Source: Sabellastarte sp. h YS-2021 | Lineage: Eukaryota > Annelida > Polychaeta > Sabellida > Sabellidae | Assembly (NCBI GenBank): GCA_964017235.1 | Contig: OZ024938.1 | Location: 10,593,454-10,657,453 of the forward strand | DNA length: 64,000 bases | Reading direction: 5' to 3' | Shown: positions 45,240-55,199 of the stretch, piece by piece | Position numbering within the stretch: position 1 is the first letter of the stretch | How the letters are laid out: each line of letters begins with the position of its first letter | Made by a program: the position numbers and the translations under genes | The notes under the pieces: generated by a model | Told to the model about the DNA's origin: nothing | Databases searched by the model: none | What the model saw: only the letters and a program-made list of their open reading frames with translations

Positions 45240-45575
45240 GACTGTGTGATATGTGACCTCTACGATAAGTGTGGTATTTGTATATGATAAATCTGAATGT
45301 TTTTGTGTGTTTATACTATCATGTACCTGGGTGTGTTTGTTTTGTTTCTATACAGAAGAAAATATTCCAAGATTCTTGAGATATAAGTGAATCTGCAAAA
45401 ATCTAATCACAGTACTTTATGATTGCATCTATCCACTAATAATATATTAAAGTTTATAAGTCCTACAAAGGTTTGGTGCTACTATTTCAGAAAGATAATT
45501 TAAATATTTTGAAAAAGGATAAATCTTAATAATACTGAAGGAAGATTGACCCCCAAAATGAAAATAACTAAATAA
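45240..45575. repeat. Inverted duplication, left arm, outer part
   Basis: Matches 56,700-57,005 in reverse orientation: ATTTGTATATGATAAATCT, GAGATATAAGTGAATCTGC, TAATCACAGT, AATATTTTGAAAAAGGATAA and GGAAGATTGACCCC all have inverted counterparts. It was once continuous with the arm at 51.79-53.2 kb; about 6.2 kb of other elements now separates the two. Confidence 0.8.
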
Positions 45576-45599
45576 CTAAAAATAAGCAAATAACTAAAA

Positions 45600-46285
45600 C
45601 AAGAAATCAGTGCCTGTGAACGTGCTCAGTGTCAGCTGACTGTGTGTTTTGAGTTTCAGAGTAGAAGTGACAGAAGAAAAGGACACAAAAGTTGTGCCCT
45701 GGAAATGGTGTTCAGAAGGAAAGTAAGAAGGTAACTGTTAAGGTGTAAAAAGTAAGTTAAAACATATTTAAAAAAAATATTGCAAATGCAATTACTCATT
45801 TTAATTTTACTATGTTATAGCTGACCCCAAAATAGGTGAATAACAGTGAAACTATCTAAATCTAAATGTAATAGTTTTCAAGTTATAAGTGATTTACTCA
45901 ACAGTGATAACCTAAAAGTAGCTATTACTCAGCTATGTCATGAGCTACAGGTCTGAAATTTTACTATGTTATAGCTGACCCAAACGTAGCTGAATAACAT
46001 ATTTATACGAAATTCTCTAAATGCAATAGTTTTCAAGTTACAAGTGATTTTACTCATGATGGAAGTTACTGAAAAGCCCAAAAGTAGCTATTACTCACTT
46101 AGCTATTGAGATAGACACCGTAGTTACTCACCATGTTGTAGCTATGGAAAAAGTAGCTGAATAACATATTTTAACAAAATGCTCTAAATGCAATACTTTT
46201 CAAGTTATAAATGATTTAGTGTTGAGTAAGAACCTCAAAGTAGCTATTACTCAGCTATGCAATGAGCCACAAAAATTCAACAGAA
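45600..46285 (-). mobile_element. Satellite-cored element C, copy 3 (reversed, partial)
   Basis: Reversed CTTG end at 45,600-45,603, a decayed tail hairpin, TGTCAGCTGA at 45,630-45,639, and AAAGGACACAAAAGTTGTGCCC matching the C tail leader at 28.0 kb. Three to four C units follow (GTTATAGCTGACCC, AAGTTATAAGTGATTTACTC). The head is missing, and the sequence passes into the Ngaro-like fossil near 46.29 kb. Confidence 0.75.
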
Positions 46286-46671
46286 CTGCCAGGGGTCAGC
46301 AGGTGCACCACAAGTCTGCAGAGACAGATCCAATGGGAGCCACTTGAAAGAAATCAAATGTTGAAATTAGGATATAGCATGGTAGGACAAGCAGTCTCCC
46401 ATTCGCAGGATTTCAGGAATTTAACTACAGTTGAATCTTGATTGTGAAATACATCCCAACATGAAAGCACGTCAGCATGTAAATTCAACTTACCTAGTAT
46501 GTGTTTGACCTCAAGGTCAATATTATAACTGGCAGTAAAATACCAAGTATTCCGAATGCAAGCAGTAAGCCAGGGATTCCTCATTTTGTGATGAGAGAAA
46601 GCATTAACCATAGCAATAATATCACAGGATAATAATATTTTTTTATTTAACCAATGTTTACAACATGTTTT

Positions 46672-46881
46672 CACTCTCGCCTCCCACCTCTGAGGCTGGG
46701 GTTCGATCCCCATCATCGCCTTATGTGGGAAAGCTGGTAGTTGCTTGCCATTGGTCGGCAGTTTACAGTACAGAACCCTAACGAACTGTATGTACTGGTT
46801 TCCTCTGCCCTTCCAACTACCCATCGTGATAGGACCTGTACAATGTTGAATATGACGTAAAACTCCAAATAAATAAATAAA
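46672..46881 (+). mobile_element. tRNA-derived SINE, type 1, 5'-truncated, 13-bp TSD
   Basis: It starts inside the head at CACTCTCGCCTCC, so the A box is missing, but B box GGTTCGATCCC and the full 3' end with AAATAAATAAATAAATA are present. TACAACATGTTTT flanks both ends (46,659-46,671 and 46,882-46,894). It lies inside the RNase H part of the fossil, opposite in strand to the other young type-1 copies. Confidence 0.9.
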
Positions 46882-47653
46882 TACAACATGTTTTAAAAGC
46901 CACCAATATATTTGCTGCCTCCAAATGGACAATTGAAGCAACATTTAGAATAGCAAGGGGAACTTCAACTGCATAAACTTTACCTTGGAAGTAACCCCCA
47001 CCATGCGTAGAGATACATCCACATATACTTGCAAGGGCACTTTATTTACTTGGTGGATTTCGACCAAAGCATTAAAGGTATCTAGAAACAAATTAAACCA
47101 ATTTATATCTTTGTAAAAATCAGTAGGAAGTTGAATATGACCACTAAGTGGAGTTTTACACAATGTAGCAAGGATTCCGTTTAAAAACTGCCTAGCTTGT
47201 TTGACACAATGATGGATATACAGCAGTTTTCCTGTCAATTTTGTAGCTCATTTCTAGTGGCATGGGTTTTACAAGTCCATTTTCTACAAAGCTGTTTGAT
47301 TTTTAACATTTTTTTCAGAAGGAATAGCAAGAATGCCAGTTCTGGCATTAACTTGAATACCTAAGCAAGTAATGCTCTCTGAAGGTGGTTCAGATTTTGC
47401 CTTGTTGATGGGGAGTTCCAATTCTTCCAAAATATTCTTTAAAGACAGGAAATGGCTATTTGCATGAGCCGGAAGCGAGGCCCCTATAAAATCATCCAAA
47501 TAATTCATAGTCCAGATATGACGTTTATGTAACGTATGTGTAAGATCTGTACAAAGCTGGCACAAAGCCGCAACTGTAGAAAATCCAAATGGGACTCCTA
47601 TGTCAATGTAAATACCCCTGTCCCACTTTAACCCCAACATAGGATAATCATAA

Positions 47654-47888
47654 TTTTTGTTTATTTGGGGTTTTATGTCGCTTTCAACACTGTACAGGTC
47701 ATATCACAACGGGTAGTTGGAAGGGCAGAGGAAACCAGTACATACAGTTTGCTAGGGTTCTGTACTGTAAACTGCCGACCAACAGCAAGCAACTACCAGC
47801 TTTCCCACATAAGGCCATGATGGGGATCGAACCCCAGCCTCAGAGGTGGGAGGCGAGAGTGTTACCACTCTGCCACAGTGGCCCTCCT
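47654..47888 (-). mobile_element. tRNA-derived SINE, type 1, 13-bp TSD
   Basis: Full-length type 1 copy. AGGATAATCATAA is repeated perfectly on both sides (47,641-47,653 and 47,889-47,901). It interrupts the reverse-transcriptase part of the fossil. Confidence 0.92.
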
Positions 47889-49549
47889 AGGATAATCATA
47901 AGGGTCAATTCTTAAGTTTCTGAAGCACCTTTCAAGGTCAACTTTAAATAATATTGTTTCAGGACCAAGCTGAGATATTTGCTGAACCAAATAATCTATA
48001 TTTGAGTATTTCAAAGTGAATTCTATATTATCATGGTAATTACTATTGATACAGGAATTAACTCCTTGACCAAGGGGTCAGGACAAATCTACAATAACAT
48101 GAACTCCCACATCTGCTTTATCTCGAGCTATAAGAGGAGAGAAATGAATGTTTGAAAAGAGGGAACTCTGTAAAGACCCCACCATAGCACGTTTCTTAAC
48201 TTCTGTTTCAAAGTACTTTTGCACTCCCTCAGGTCGAGCTAAAGCAGACTTGTGATTAACTATATTAACATTACACTTGAATTTCTCATGATTAACGTTC
48301 ATTGGGAACCCAAATTCTATATATTCTGTGAGAATTTTAAAATCATAGTCTATTGTCAAAGCTTTCCAAGCTTGAATATGGAGACCTGAAGGAACCCTAA
48401 TTCGAGTGCCTCTATAGTTAGGTACTTTATAATCTTTAACTTTTGTGTGAATTTCCTGCAGCCATTCCTTAGTTGGTGCAGAAGGTATTTGACTTGTGGC
48501 TTTTTGTGATGAAAATAATGGAATAGCATGAGGAATAAAGCCAAAATCACATGGCTGAACCCCCCCCCCCCCCCCCCCACCTTTTTTTTCTATGTGTAAA
48601 ATATTGTTAAAAGATTATTGATTAACAGGTCCAGAACCATTACTATATGTATTAGTGCACTGGCCAATCTCATGGTTGTTCCACATACTTTATATTAATG
48701 AATCTGCAAAAATGTTCTGATTAGAATATGCATCACTGTAAATCATAAAACTAGAATAATAAAACATGTATGTACTAAAACCACAGCTAGACATTCCAGT
48801 ACCTGAAATTTTATTAGTGGACGAATATTCCCTATCAAGTACTTCTTTATCTACAAAAAAAAAACAAGTACTGTACTCGATTTCAGACAAAGCACCCTTA
48901 TTTTGCATTGTACGCAAATACTTGGAGAGCCTGCCACTAATTCACTAATATCACCAGCATCAACCCATTGCATAAGACCTACCTCTAAACAATTATTACA
49001 ATTATATCTATATGCCAGGATGACTCTCCCCAGCCAAACATTACATTTACATTAGTGGTTGAAATGTGATTCTAAAATTTACTGATCTCTTCTTATGACA
49101 ACCATTTATATCAAAATCATAATCAAACGTGCAATAACTGTGGATATATAGGGGCCAAGAGACCGACCCAATATTAGTAGTACTCCCAGGTACAGAATAT
49201 ATGTAATCAGTTAAACTATCTTGAAAACTAACATAATGGTTGTATTCTATTACATATTTGTTAAGGCAACCTTCCAAACCATTGTACTGCCATTTCGATA
49301 CAATAGTTTGTTGTTACCACTGGTATGAAAATACGTATTACCAAGAGACTTGTCAGACAGATGTGTGAACACTAGGTTAAACTCAAGGTTTTTCTACTTT
49401 ATTGTAACCAGTGTCAGATTTTGGCTGACCACTACTGCCACGCATGCGCATACACTGGGTCACTTGGTGGTCATAACATTTGGATGTGTCCTTGAGATAA
49501 TATGAACAGCAATGATGATAAAGAATACCATTATTTGTATGGTCATTGT

Positions 49550-50372
49550 TTTGTTCACCTGCTGAGGCAATCAGGAACCTTGGTGTCTGGTTTGATTCAG
49601 ATTTTTCCCTTTCTTGCCATGTCAGGAATATCTGCACGGCTTGTTTTGTTCATATCAGGGATTTAAGGCGACTCAGAGGGTATCTTACACGTGAAGCTGC
49701 TCTCTTGGCTGCAAATGCCTTGGTTGCAAGTCGGCTTGACTACTGTAATTCTCTTTTCAGAAGTCTCTCTGCTCTTGACCTTCGTAGGCTCCAATGTGTT
49801 CAGAACAGTCTAGCTAGAATTGTGGCGAATACCACCAAGTACTCACATATCACTCCTGTAAGAAAGAGTCTTCATTGGTTGCCTATCATGCATCGCTCTA
49901 TTTTCAAGGTCGCTCTTCTGGTGTACAAGTTTCTACATAGTGGCCATCCAAAATACTTCGAACCTTTCCTTAAACCTAGACACAGTATGTACAGAATGCG
50001 TAGAAGTCAATCTCAGGGTGTTTTGCTTGAGGTCCCACATTTTGCATCAATATACAAGTCAAAAAAGCAATTTGGCCTTAGCTTTGCATACGATGCTCCG
50101 ATGATTTGGAATGATCTCCCTGATGACGTACACTCAGCTAAATCTCTCTCCTCATTCAGGAAGAAGTTGAAAACTTACCTCTTTGAAAAAGCCTACCCAC
50201 CCTAGTTTTTTTCCTCTGTTTTCATTTCGTCTTTCTCCGTGGTGCCGACCCCTGCAATGTCTCTGATTTAACGATTACGATCTCTGATTTTTGGTTTTAT
50301 GCGTCTTAGAGTCTGTCAATAGATAGAGATTGAGCGCTATAAAAGTACTATTAGCATTAGAATTGTTTACAT
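49550..50372 (+). pseudogene. CR1/L2-like LINE, C-terminal part and 3' end
   Basis: An open frame of about 219 codons ends at 50,205. Marks in order are NLGVWFDSDFSLSCHVRNI, LDYCNSLFRSLSALDLRRLQ, CVQNSLARIVANTTKYSHIT, SLHWLPIMHRSIFKVALLVY, APMIWNDLPDDV and [12 protein letters not shown]. These are conserved after the RT core in CR1/L2/Rex-type elements. A 3' UTR with GCCGACCCCTGCAATGTCTC, AGATAGAGATTGAGCGCT and ATTAGCATTAGAATTG follows. It is 5'-truncated: no RT catalytic core or endonuclease. It lies opposite to the Ngaro-like fossil it entered. Confidence 0.8.
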
Positions 50373-51200
50373 TTACCCTTGTTATAAAAATACAGGCCTG
50401 GTTGACTGTAGAATGAGCAGGTTTCACAGACGTTAGCATACACTGAGTATGACAATTTTTGCATTTTTCTACCTGATCTGAATCTTCCCAAGAAAGTTTT
50501 CCTTTTTCCATCTCCTGTAAAATGGCTGCATGAGCCCTTCTTGCAGTACCCAAGGACAATTCTATGACATCCTGCATAAGGATAGCAAATAACTTAGCAT
50601 TTGGGACCTAATTTTAGCATTAGTTTCTTCCAAAATACAAAATAACATTCCTTGAACCCACAGTTCATTAGTCATTTTGTCATAAAGTGGCTGTTTACTG
50701 CCAGCTGGCACTCCACAAAAATCTAGAGGCCAGCTGACTGGGACTTTAACATGACTGATACCTGCTCTAAATCTACCAGATTCATGTGCAGTAGGCCTAC
50801 CTGCATGATCGTTGCAAGAAGTATCACTATACTCCTGCATCCTTCTCTCCATTTCAGCCTGCATCCTAGCATCTTTTTTCAAAGTCTGGTTCGAGGGAAG
50901 CTTCTGATGAGACCCCTTCGGAGAACTGTGGGCTTAGGGTACAGCCGATATGTCATGAATGCTGCCTTTCTGCCTCTCTTCCTGGGCCTTCTCCTGTGAA
51001 CTCATCTTCTCACCCATACTCTGAACCATATTCGTTAAAAAATCTAATTTTTGTGGGACTGACATGTCGTGAGATTCAGAATTCTCAATACAGCCCCCTG
51101 CATATTTGTTGCCTTTTTACTTGATTTGCCTTCATTAACATTAGCCTTTTTCTTACTAGGCTTACCCTTGTTTGTTTAAAAGACTAAAACCAAGTGTAAA

Positions 51201-51518
51201 ATTATTATTATTATTATATATATATATATACTCAGCGCAATATCTCTATATACTACAGGACTCAAAGCGCTATTTAACCAATCCCACTGTACAAGTAACT
51301 GACATTCCCCTAACTGGAAGATAGAGGCTCAAGGATGACCATTTATCAACGTCCTTGAGGTTCTTTAGCCTGCCACTGGGGATAGGACCCAATGACAGAG
51401 GACCGCCATTTTAAGTGGTCATCCGAGCCACTGTGTATCTGCCTGTACCTGGGTTTGAACCCACGTCCTCTGAGTTCCTAGACAAGTGTGTTACCCGCTA
51501 GGCCACAGTGGCAGATGC
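51201..51518 (-). mobile_element. tRNA-derived SINE, type 2, copy 2
   Basis: Minus-strand head TGCCACTGTGGCCTAGCGGG gives a clear A box, and GGTTCAAACCC the B box. The 3' end lies against (TTA)n and (TA)n runs at 51,200-51,232. It resembles 9,365-9,668 over its whole length. Confidence 0.82.
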
Positions 51519-51789
51519 CAAAAATCAATAAACTTTGGTGCAAGTTACAGTAAAAGCCCCGTGTAAATAAATTGAATTAATTTTCCTAACCCTTGCCACA
51601 CCACATGCCAGTCTCACAATTTCAACACCAAACCCACCAATTTATAATAGAATTTTTGGAGGGAGTTCTTTGGCCCAGACTATATCACTATACCACTTGG
51701 CCAGTACTGGTCATTTAGAGCTTATCAAACTTTAAATAAACTAGTAAACTGTAAAGCCAAAAACAGCCAATTCCATGTTTGTAGGCCCA
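51519..51789. other. Unassigned stretch
   Basis: No repeat or gene recognised; it lies between the SINE and the inverted-duplication arm. Confidence 0.3.
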
Positions 51790-51965
51790 TATTGACCGGC
51801 TGTGCTATTTCACTGTTTTACATATGCATCAGCACGATTTTATAATTGATATAATGCATTAACTATGCATGGAAGATTCCTTCTAATGAAACAAAGAATA
51901 ACTTACGCATATTGGATAACATTTAAATACATTTAAATTTCTGTTCTTTAGAAATCTGTAAGATG

Positions 51966-52210
51966 ATTTATTTATTTTTATTTATTTATATGGGGTTTTA
52001 CGTCGCTTTCAACACTGTACAGGTCATATCACGATGGGTAGTTGGAAGGGCAGAGGAAACCAGTACATACAGTTCGTTAGGGTTCTGTACTGTAAACTGC
52101 CGACCAACGACAAGCAACTACCAGCTTTCCCACTTCAGGCCGTGACGGGGATCGAACCCCGTCCTCAGAGGTGGGAGGCGAGAGTGTTACCACTCTGCCA
52201 CCGTGGCCCC
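51966..52210 (-). mobile_element. tRNA-derived SINE, type 1, young copy
   Basis: Full-length type 1 copy with the usual head, B box and GACGTAAAACCCC end, followed by a TTTATTTATTTTTATTTATT run. CTGT/AGATGA-type flanking sequence is duplicated on both sides. It is absent from the opposite arm. Confidence 0.88.
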
Positions 52211-52242
52211 CATCTGTAAGATGAATTTTATTATGCAATAAA

Positions 52243-52445
52243 TGTGCTTGTTTGTTGCTTACTTGGGTTTTAACATCACTTTCAATACTGTCATAAATCG
52301 ATCGATGGTTTTATGGGAAGAGCAAACCAGTACATACATTTGGTCAAGATTCTGTGCGGTAAATTGCAGACCATCCGTAGGAAACTATCATCTATCTCAC
52401 TTAGGGTTTGGGGTTTGAATTGCAACATCAGAGGTGGAAGGCATT
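52243..52445 (-). mobile_element. Old type 1 SINE copy in left arm
   Basis: Diverged: GGGTTTTAACATCACTTTCA, CCAGTACATACATTTGGTC and TCTGTGCGGTAAATTGCAGACC still align to the type 1 body. Its partner lies inverted at 56,012-56,185, so it predates the duplication. Confidence 0.75.
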
Positions 52446-53214
52446 AATTATGCTCGTAGTATTCTTCACCCTTTAATAAAATATCTCAGGCATATTTAAA
52501 GAGCCTGAATGCATCAAATTGTTTAAAAATGCTTAAGATTCATTGATGAACATCTCAAGCAATAATTTGGATGAATATGATCTAAGAATATCTCATGCTA
52601 ACATGAAAGATAATGAAGAACATACTTAAAAATTCATGAGCCCATGCATATTAATTCAACTGGACTATACACGGATTGTTATGACATTTTCAGAAAGCAT
52701 GAGAACTGTTACAAAGAAAAACTGATTCAAATTTAGGCATAATCGGGTCAATATCCTTGATTCTGGAGAGATGTTTTACTGAAACCATCAAAATGGTCTG
52801 TGTTCATACCCTTCAACCTTTATTCAAGCATGGGCGAAATAAGTTAAGTAGTTAATGCCCTGTAAGCAGTTCAGTAATTCCCAAAATATTTTGAAAGTAT
52901 GCATCTGGCTTACCTCTGAGTGCTCTTGTTTATTTATTAATTCTAATCATATATACAACATTTTGTATTGTAATACACTATAATTAAAATGACAAAAACC
53001 ACATTTGTAAATTTGACTCTTCCTGAGATCAGTTTCATATTCTTACAGAAGGTTGTGTCAAACAATGGCTCAATCCTCATTAAAAATTGGTCTTCATGTG
53101 CAACAATACTGCCAGTCAGCCAAATATGTCAGTCCAGCATAATGTTTGTTTCAATTTCACCTCTTTATGTTATGGTTTAAGTTGGTGACACCGTAACAAT
53201 TCTACTGAATTCTT

Positions 53215-53460
53215 GCTATATAGCCATCTGTTGGCGAAAATATCATCTGTGGTGGTGGAAATGTCATTGTGCTGGCGAAAATATCACATATTTTGGGTAC
53301 ATTTTCATTTGTGGTGGGGAAAATATCATCTGTGGTGGCTATATGTTCGTGTGTGGTGGCAAGAACTCATCTATGTTGGCGAAAATATCAGCTGTGGTGT
53401 CTATATTTTTATGTGTGGTGGCAGTATTGGTCAAACAATCATCAGTGGTGATATAAATAT
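53215..53460 (+). repeat. Minisatellite, left block
   Basis: Degenerate units of about 21-27 bp around GGCGAAAATATCATCTGTGG occur about ten times. Read on the minus strand they give repeated TTD-like triplets. The block begins exactly where the duplicated arm ends. Confidence 0.8.
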
Positions 53461-54495
53461 GTAATTTGTAACTCACCAACACATATATCTTCATTAAAAA
53501 GCCTTCAATTAAGGCTAATACTTTTTTTACTCTTTCGTAATATTCTGTTTGAGGTCAAGTTGAGGCATGTGCCAAACTACAACTCTTAACAGTAATGCTG
53601 ATCCATTGTTTAAATGAGCTATAAGAACACCATAATTGATTATTTACAAACAAATTGATCCTTTTTGTGGAAACATGCCCTATATCAGTACCAAATGTGT
53701 CTTACTAACCACAAGTAGTGAGTGTATGGTATTATTTGTGGTTGAGCTAATTTAAGGCTCAGTTTACTTATAAAAAGATGCCTTTCCATAAACATCTCTT
53801 CTGCTTGTTCAGAATGACTATTATGTGGCAAAAAGTTTGTGTACAGAGAATATTTATATGGCATGCGTCTATATATTAATTTAAAAAATAATGGCTGGAA
53901 AGATATTTACTATTTAAGTATATTTATATTCATGTTCTAGGAAATATAAAAAAAAAGATTTTGAAAAAGAGATTAGTGAATTAAAAAATTGTACAGGGAG
54001 ATGGGAACTATTTTAGACATTTAAATGTTCATTTCCCCAAAAAACAATGAAATGTTCAAACAGGATTTAAAGAAATTACAAAGATTTTTTTTTTGTTTTT
54101 CAAAAAAATAAACCAATAAATAATATATAAATATCAAAGAGAAATAAAATAAAAATATTTACAGAAAGCTTTGGACTACAGTTTTATCATGGTGAGTGAG
54201 TTTGCAATTTTAATTTAAATAAAAAATGTTTGTACTCTGTAGTGGTTTTGAAAAAAAAAATGAAGAAAAGTATGTCATGTTACCATTGTGCAGACAAAAT
54301 GCTGGTGGACAAAATGCTAAAATGCTTCTATATATTAATATATGTCCACCCTGCCTCAAAACGGACTGGTATTTTGTCCGCTCATGCAATTTTGTCCAAG
54401 TGTAGGGATAGTCCTTTGGCTTTCTGTTGAGTACAGGATCAGTTTTTCCACTCATGGATGGCAAATGAACACTTCTAAAATTATAACCTGTTGGA
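53461..54495. other. Spacer of the inverted duplication
   Basis: AT-rich, with no gene or repeat recognised. Confidence 0.4.
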
Positions 54496-54499
54496 GGTA

Positions 54500-54734
54500 T
54501 TTATTTATTTATTTGGGGTTTTACGTCGCTTTCAACACTGTACAGGTCATATCACGACGGGTAGTTGGAAGAGCAGAGGAAACCAAGTACATACAGTTTG
54601 TTAGGGTTCTGTACTGTAAACTGCCAACCAACAGCAAGGTACTACCAGCTTTCCCACTTGAGGCCGTGACGGGAACCGAACCCCGGCCTCAGTGGCGGGA
54701 GGAGAGAGTGTTACCACTCTGCCACCATGGCCCC
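54500..54734 (-). mobile_element. tRNA-derived SINE, type 1, in the spacer
   Basis: Full-length copy flanked by CTGTTGGAGGTA and CTGGTGGAGGTA, a 12-bp duplication with one difference. B box is GGTTCGGTTCCC-like, slightly changed. Confidence 0.88.
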
Positions 54735-54889
54735 TCTGGTGGAGGTAATACATGCTCACCAAGGTAAGTTATACTATTCTAAAGTGAAAGTCTACTTATG
54801 GACGTCATTTAAGGCAAGGACGGAAAATTTACTCAGATTAAACATCACTGGTCAAGTGTAACTAGTAAAAAGGCAGACTTATAAAGATC

Positions 54890-55175
54890 TGGATGGCAAC
54901 AGTTTTTGTCATCTCTGTTCGTTGTATTTTCATCTGTGTGGGCGAAAATGCAATCTGTGTTGGTTATATTCATATTTGTAGTGGTGAAATTTTTATCTGT
55001 GGTGGAAAGTTCATCTGTGGTTGTGCAAAATTTCATCTGTGGTGGCTATATTTTCAAGTGTGGTGGCAAAACTTTATCTGTATTGGTGAAAATATCATTT
55101 GTGATCTCGGTATTTTTATCTTTGGCGGCAAAAGTATCATCTGTGGTGGTGGACATATCATCCACAAAAACCAAG
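54890..55175 (+). repeat. Minisatellite, right block
   Basis: Same unit family as 53,215-53,460 (GGTGAAAATATCATTTGTG, ATCTGTGGTGG, GGCGAAAATGC) and in the same orientation, although the arms next to the two blocks are inverted. The minus-strand frame reads TTDELSTTDKNFTTTNMNIT. Confidence 0.8.
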
Positions 55176-55199
55176 TCCATTGGTGGCACTAATGCTCTT

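Larger units (their letters stand above)
46300..51175 (-). mobile_element. Ngaro/DIRS-like retroelement fossil with nested insertions
   Basis: Read on the minus strand the parts come in order. First is a gag-like region (about 51.17-49.38 kb, with VPVSWPLDFCGVPAGSK and YDKMTNELWVQGMLF blocks). Then a reverse transcriptase (about 48.4-47.28 kb, with KSALARPEGVQKYFETEV and NYLDDFIGASL) and an RNase H region (about 47.24-46.36 kb, with GKLLYIHHCVKQARQFL and VKHILGKLNLHADVLS). No recombinase is seen after RNase H. It is old and broken many times. A CR1-like LINE (49.55-50.37 kb) and two type-1 SINEs (46.67 and 47.65 kb) inserted later. A C19 run lies at 48,560-48,578. Confidence 0.75.
51790..53215. 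repeat. Inverted duplication, left arm, inner part
   Basis: Matches 55,200-56,345 in reverse: GCATGGAAGATTCC, ACATTTAAATGTATT-like sequence, GTAATACACTATAATT, GGGTCAATATCCTTGATTCT, TGCCCTGTAAGCAGTTCAG, CTGCCAGTCAGCCAAATATG, AAGTTGGTGACAC and ACAATTCTACTGAAT all have inverted partners. A young SINE (51.97-52.21 kb) is present only in this arm; an older one (52.24-52.45 kb) is present in both arms. Confidence 0.85.

Noticed and set aside
44997-52210. tRNA genes suggested by A- and B-box matches
   Set aside because: The boxes are parts of SINEs with a 3' body and target duplications; no complete cloverleaf is seen.
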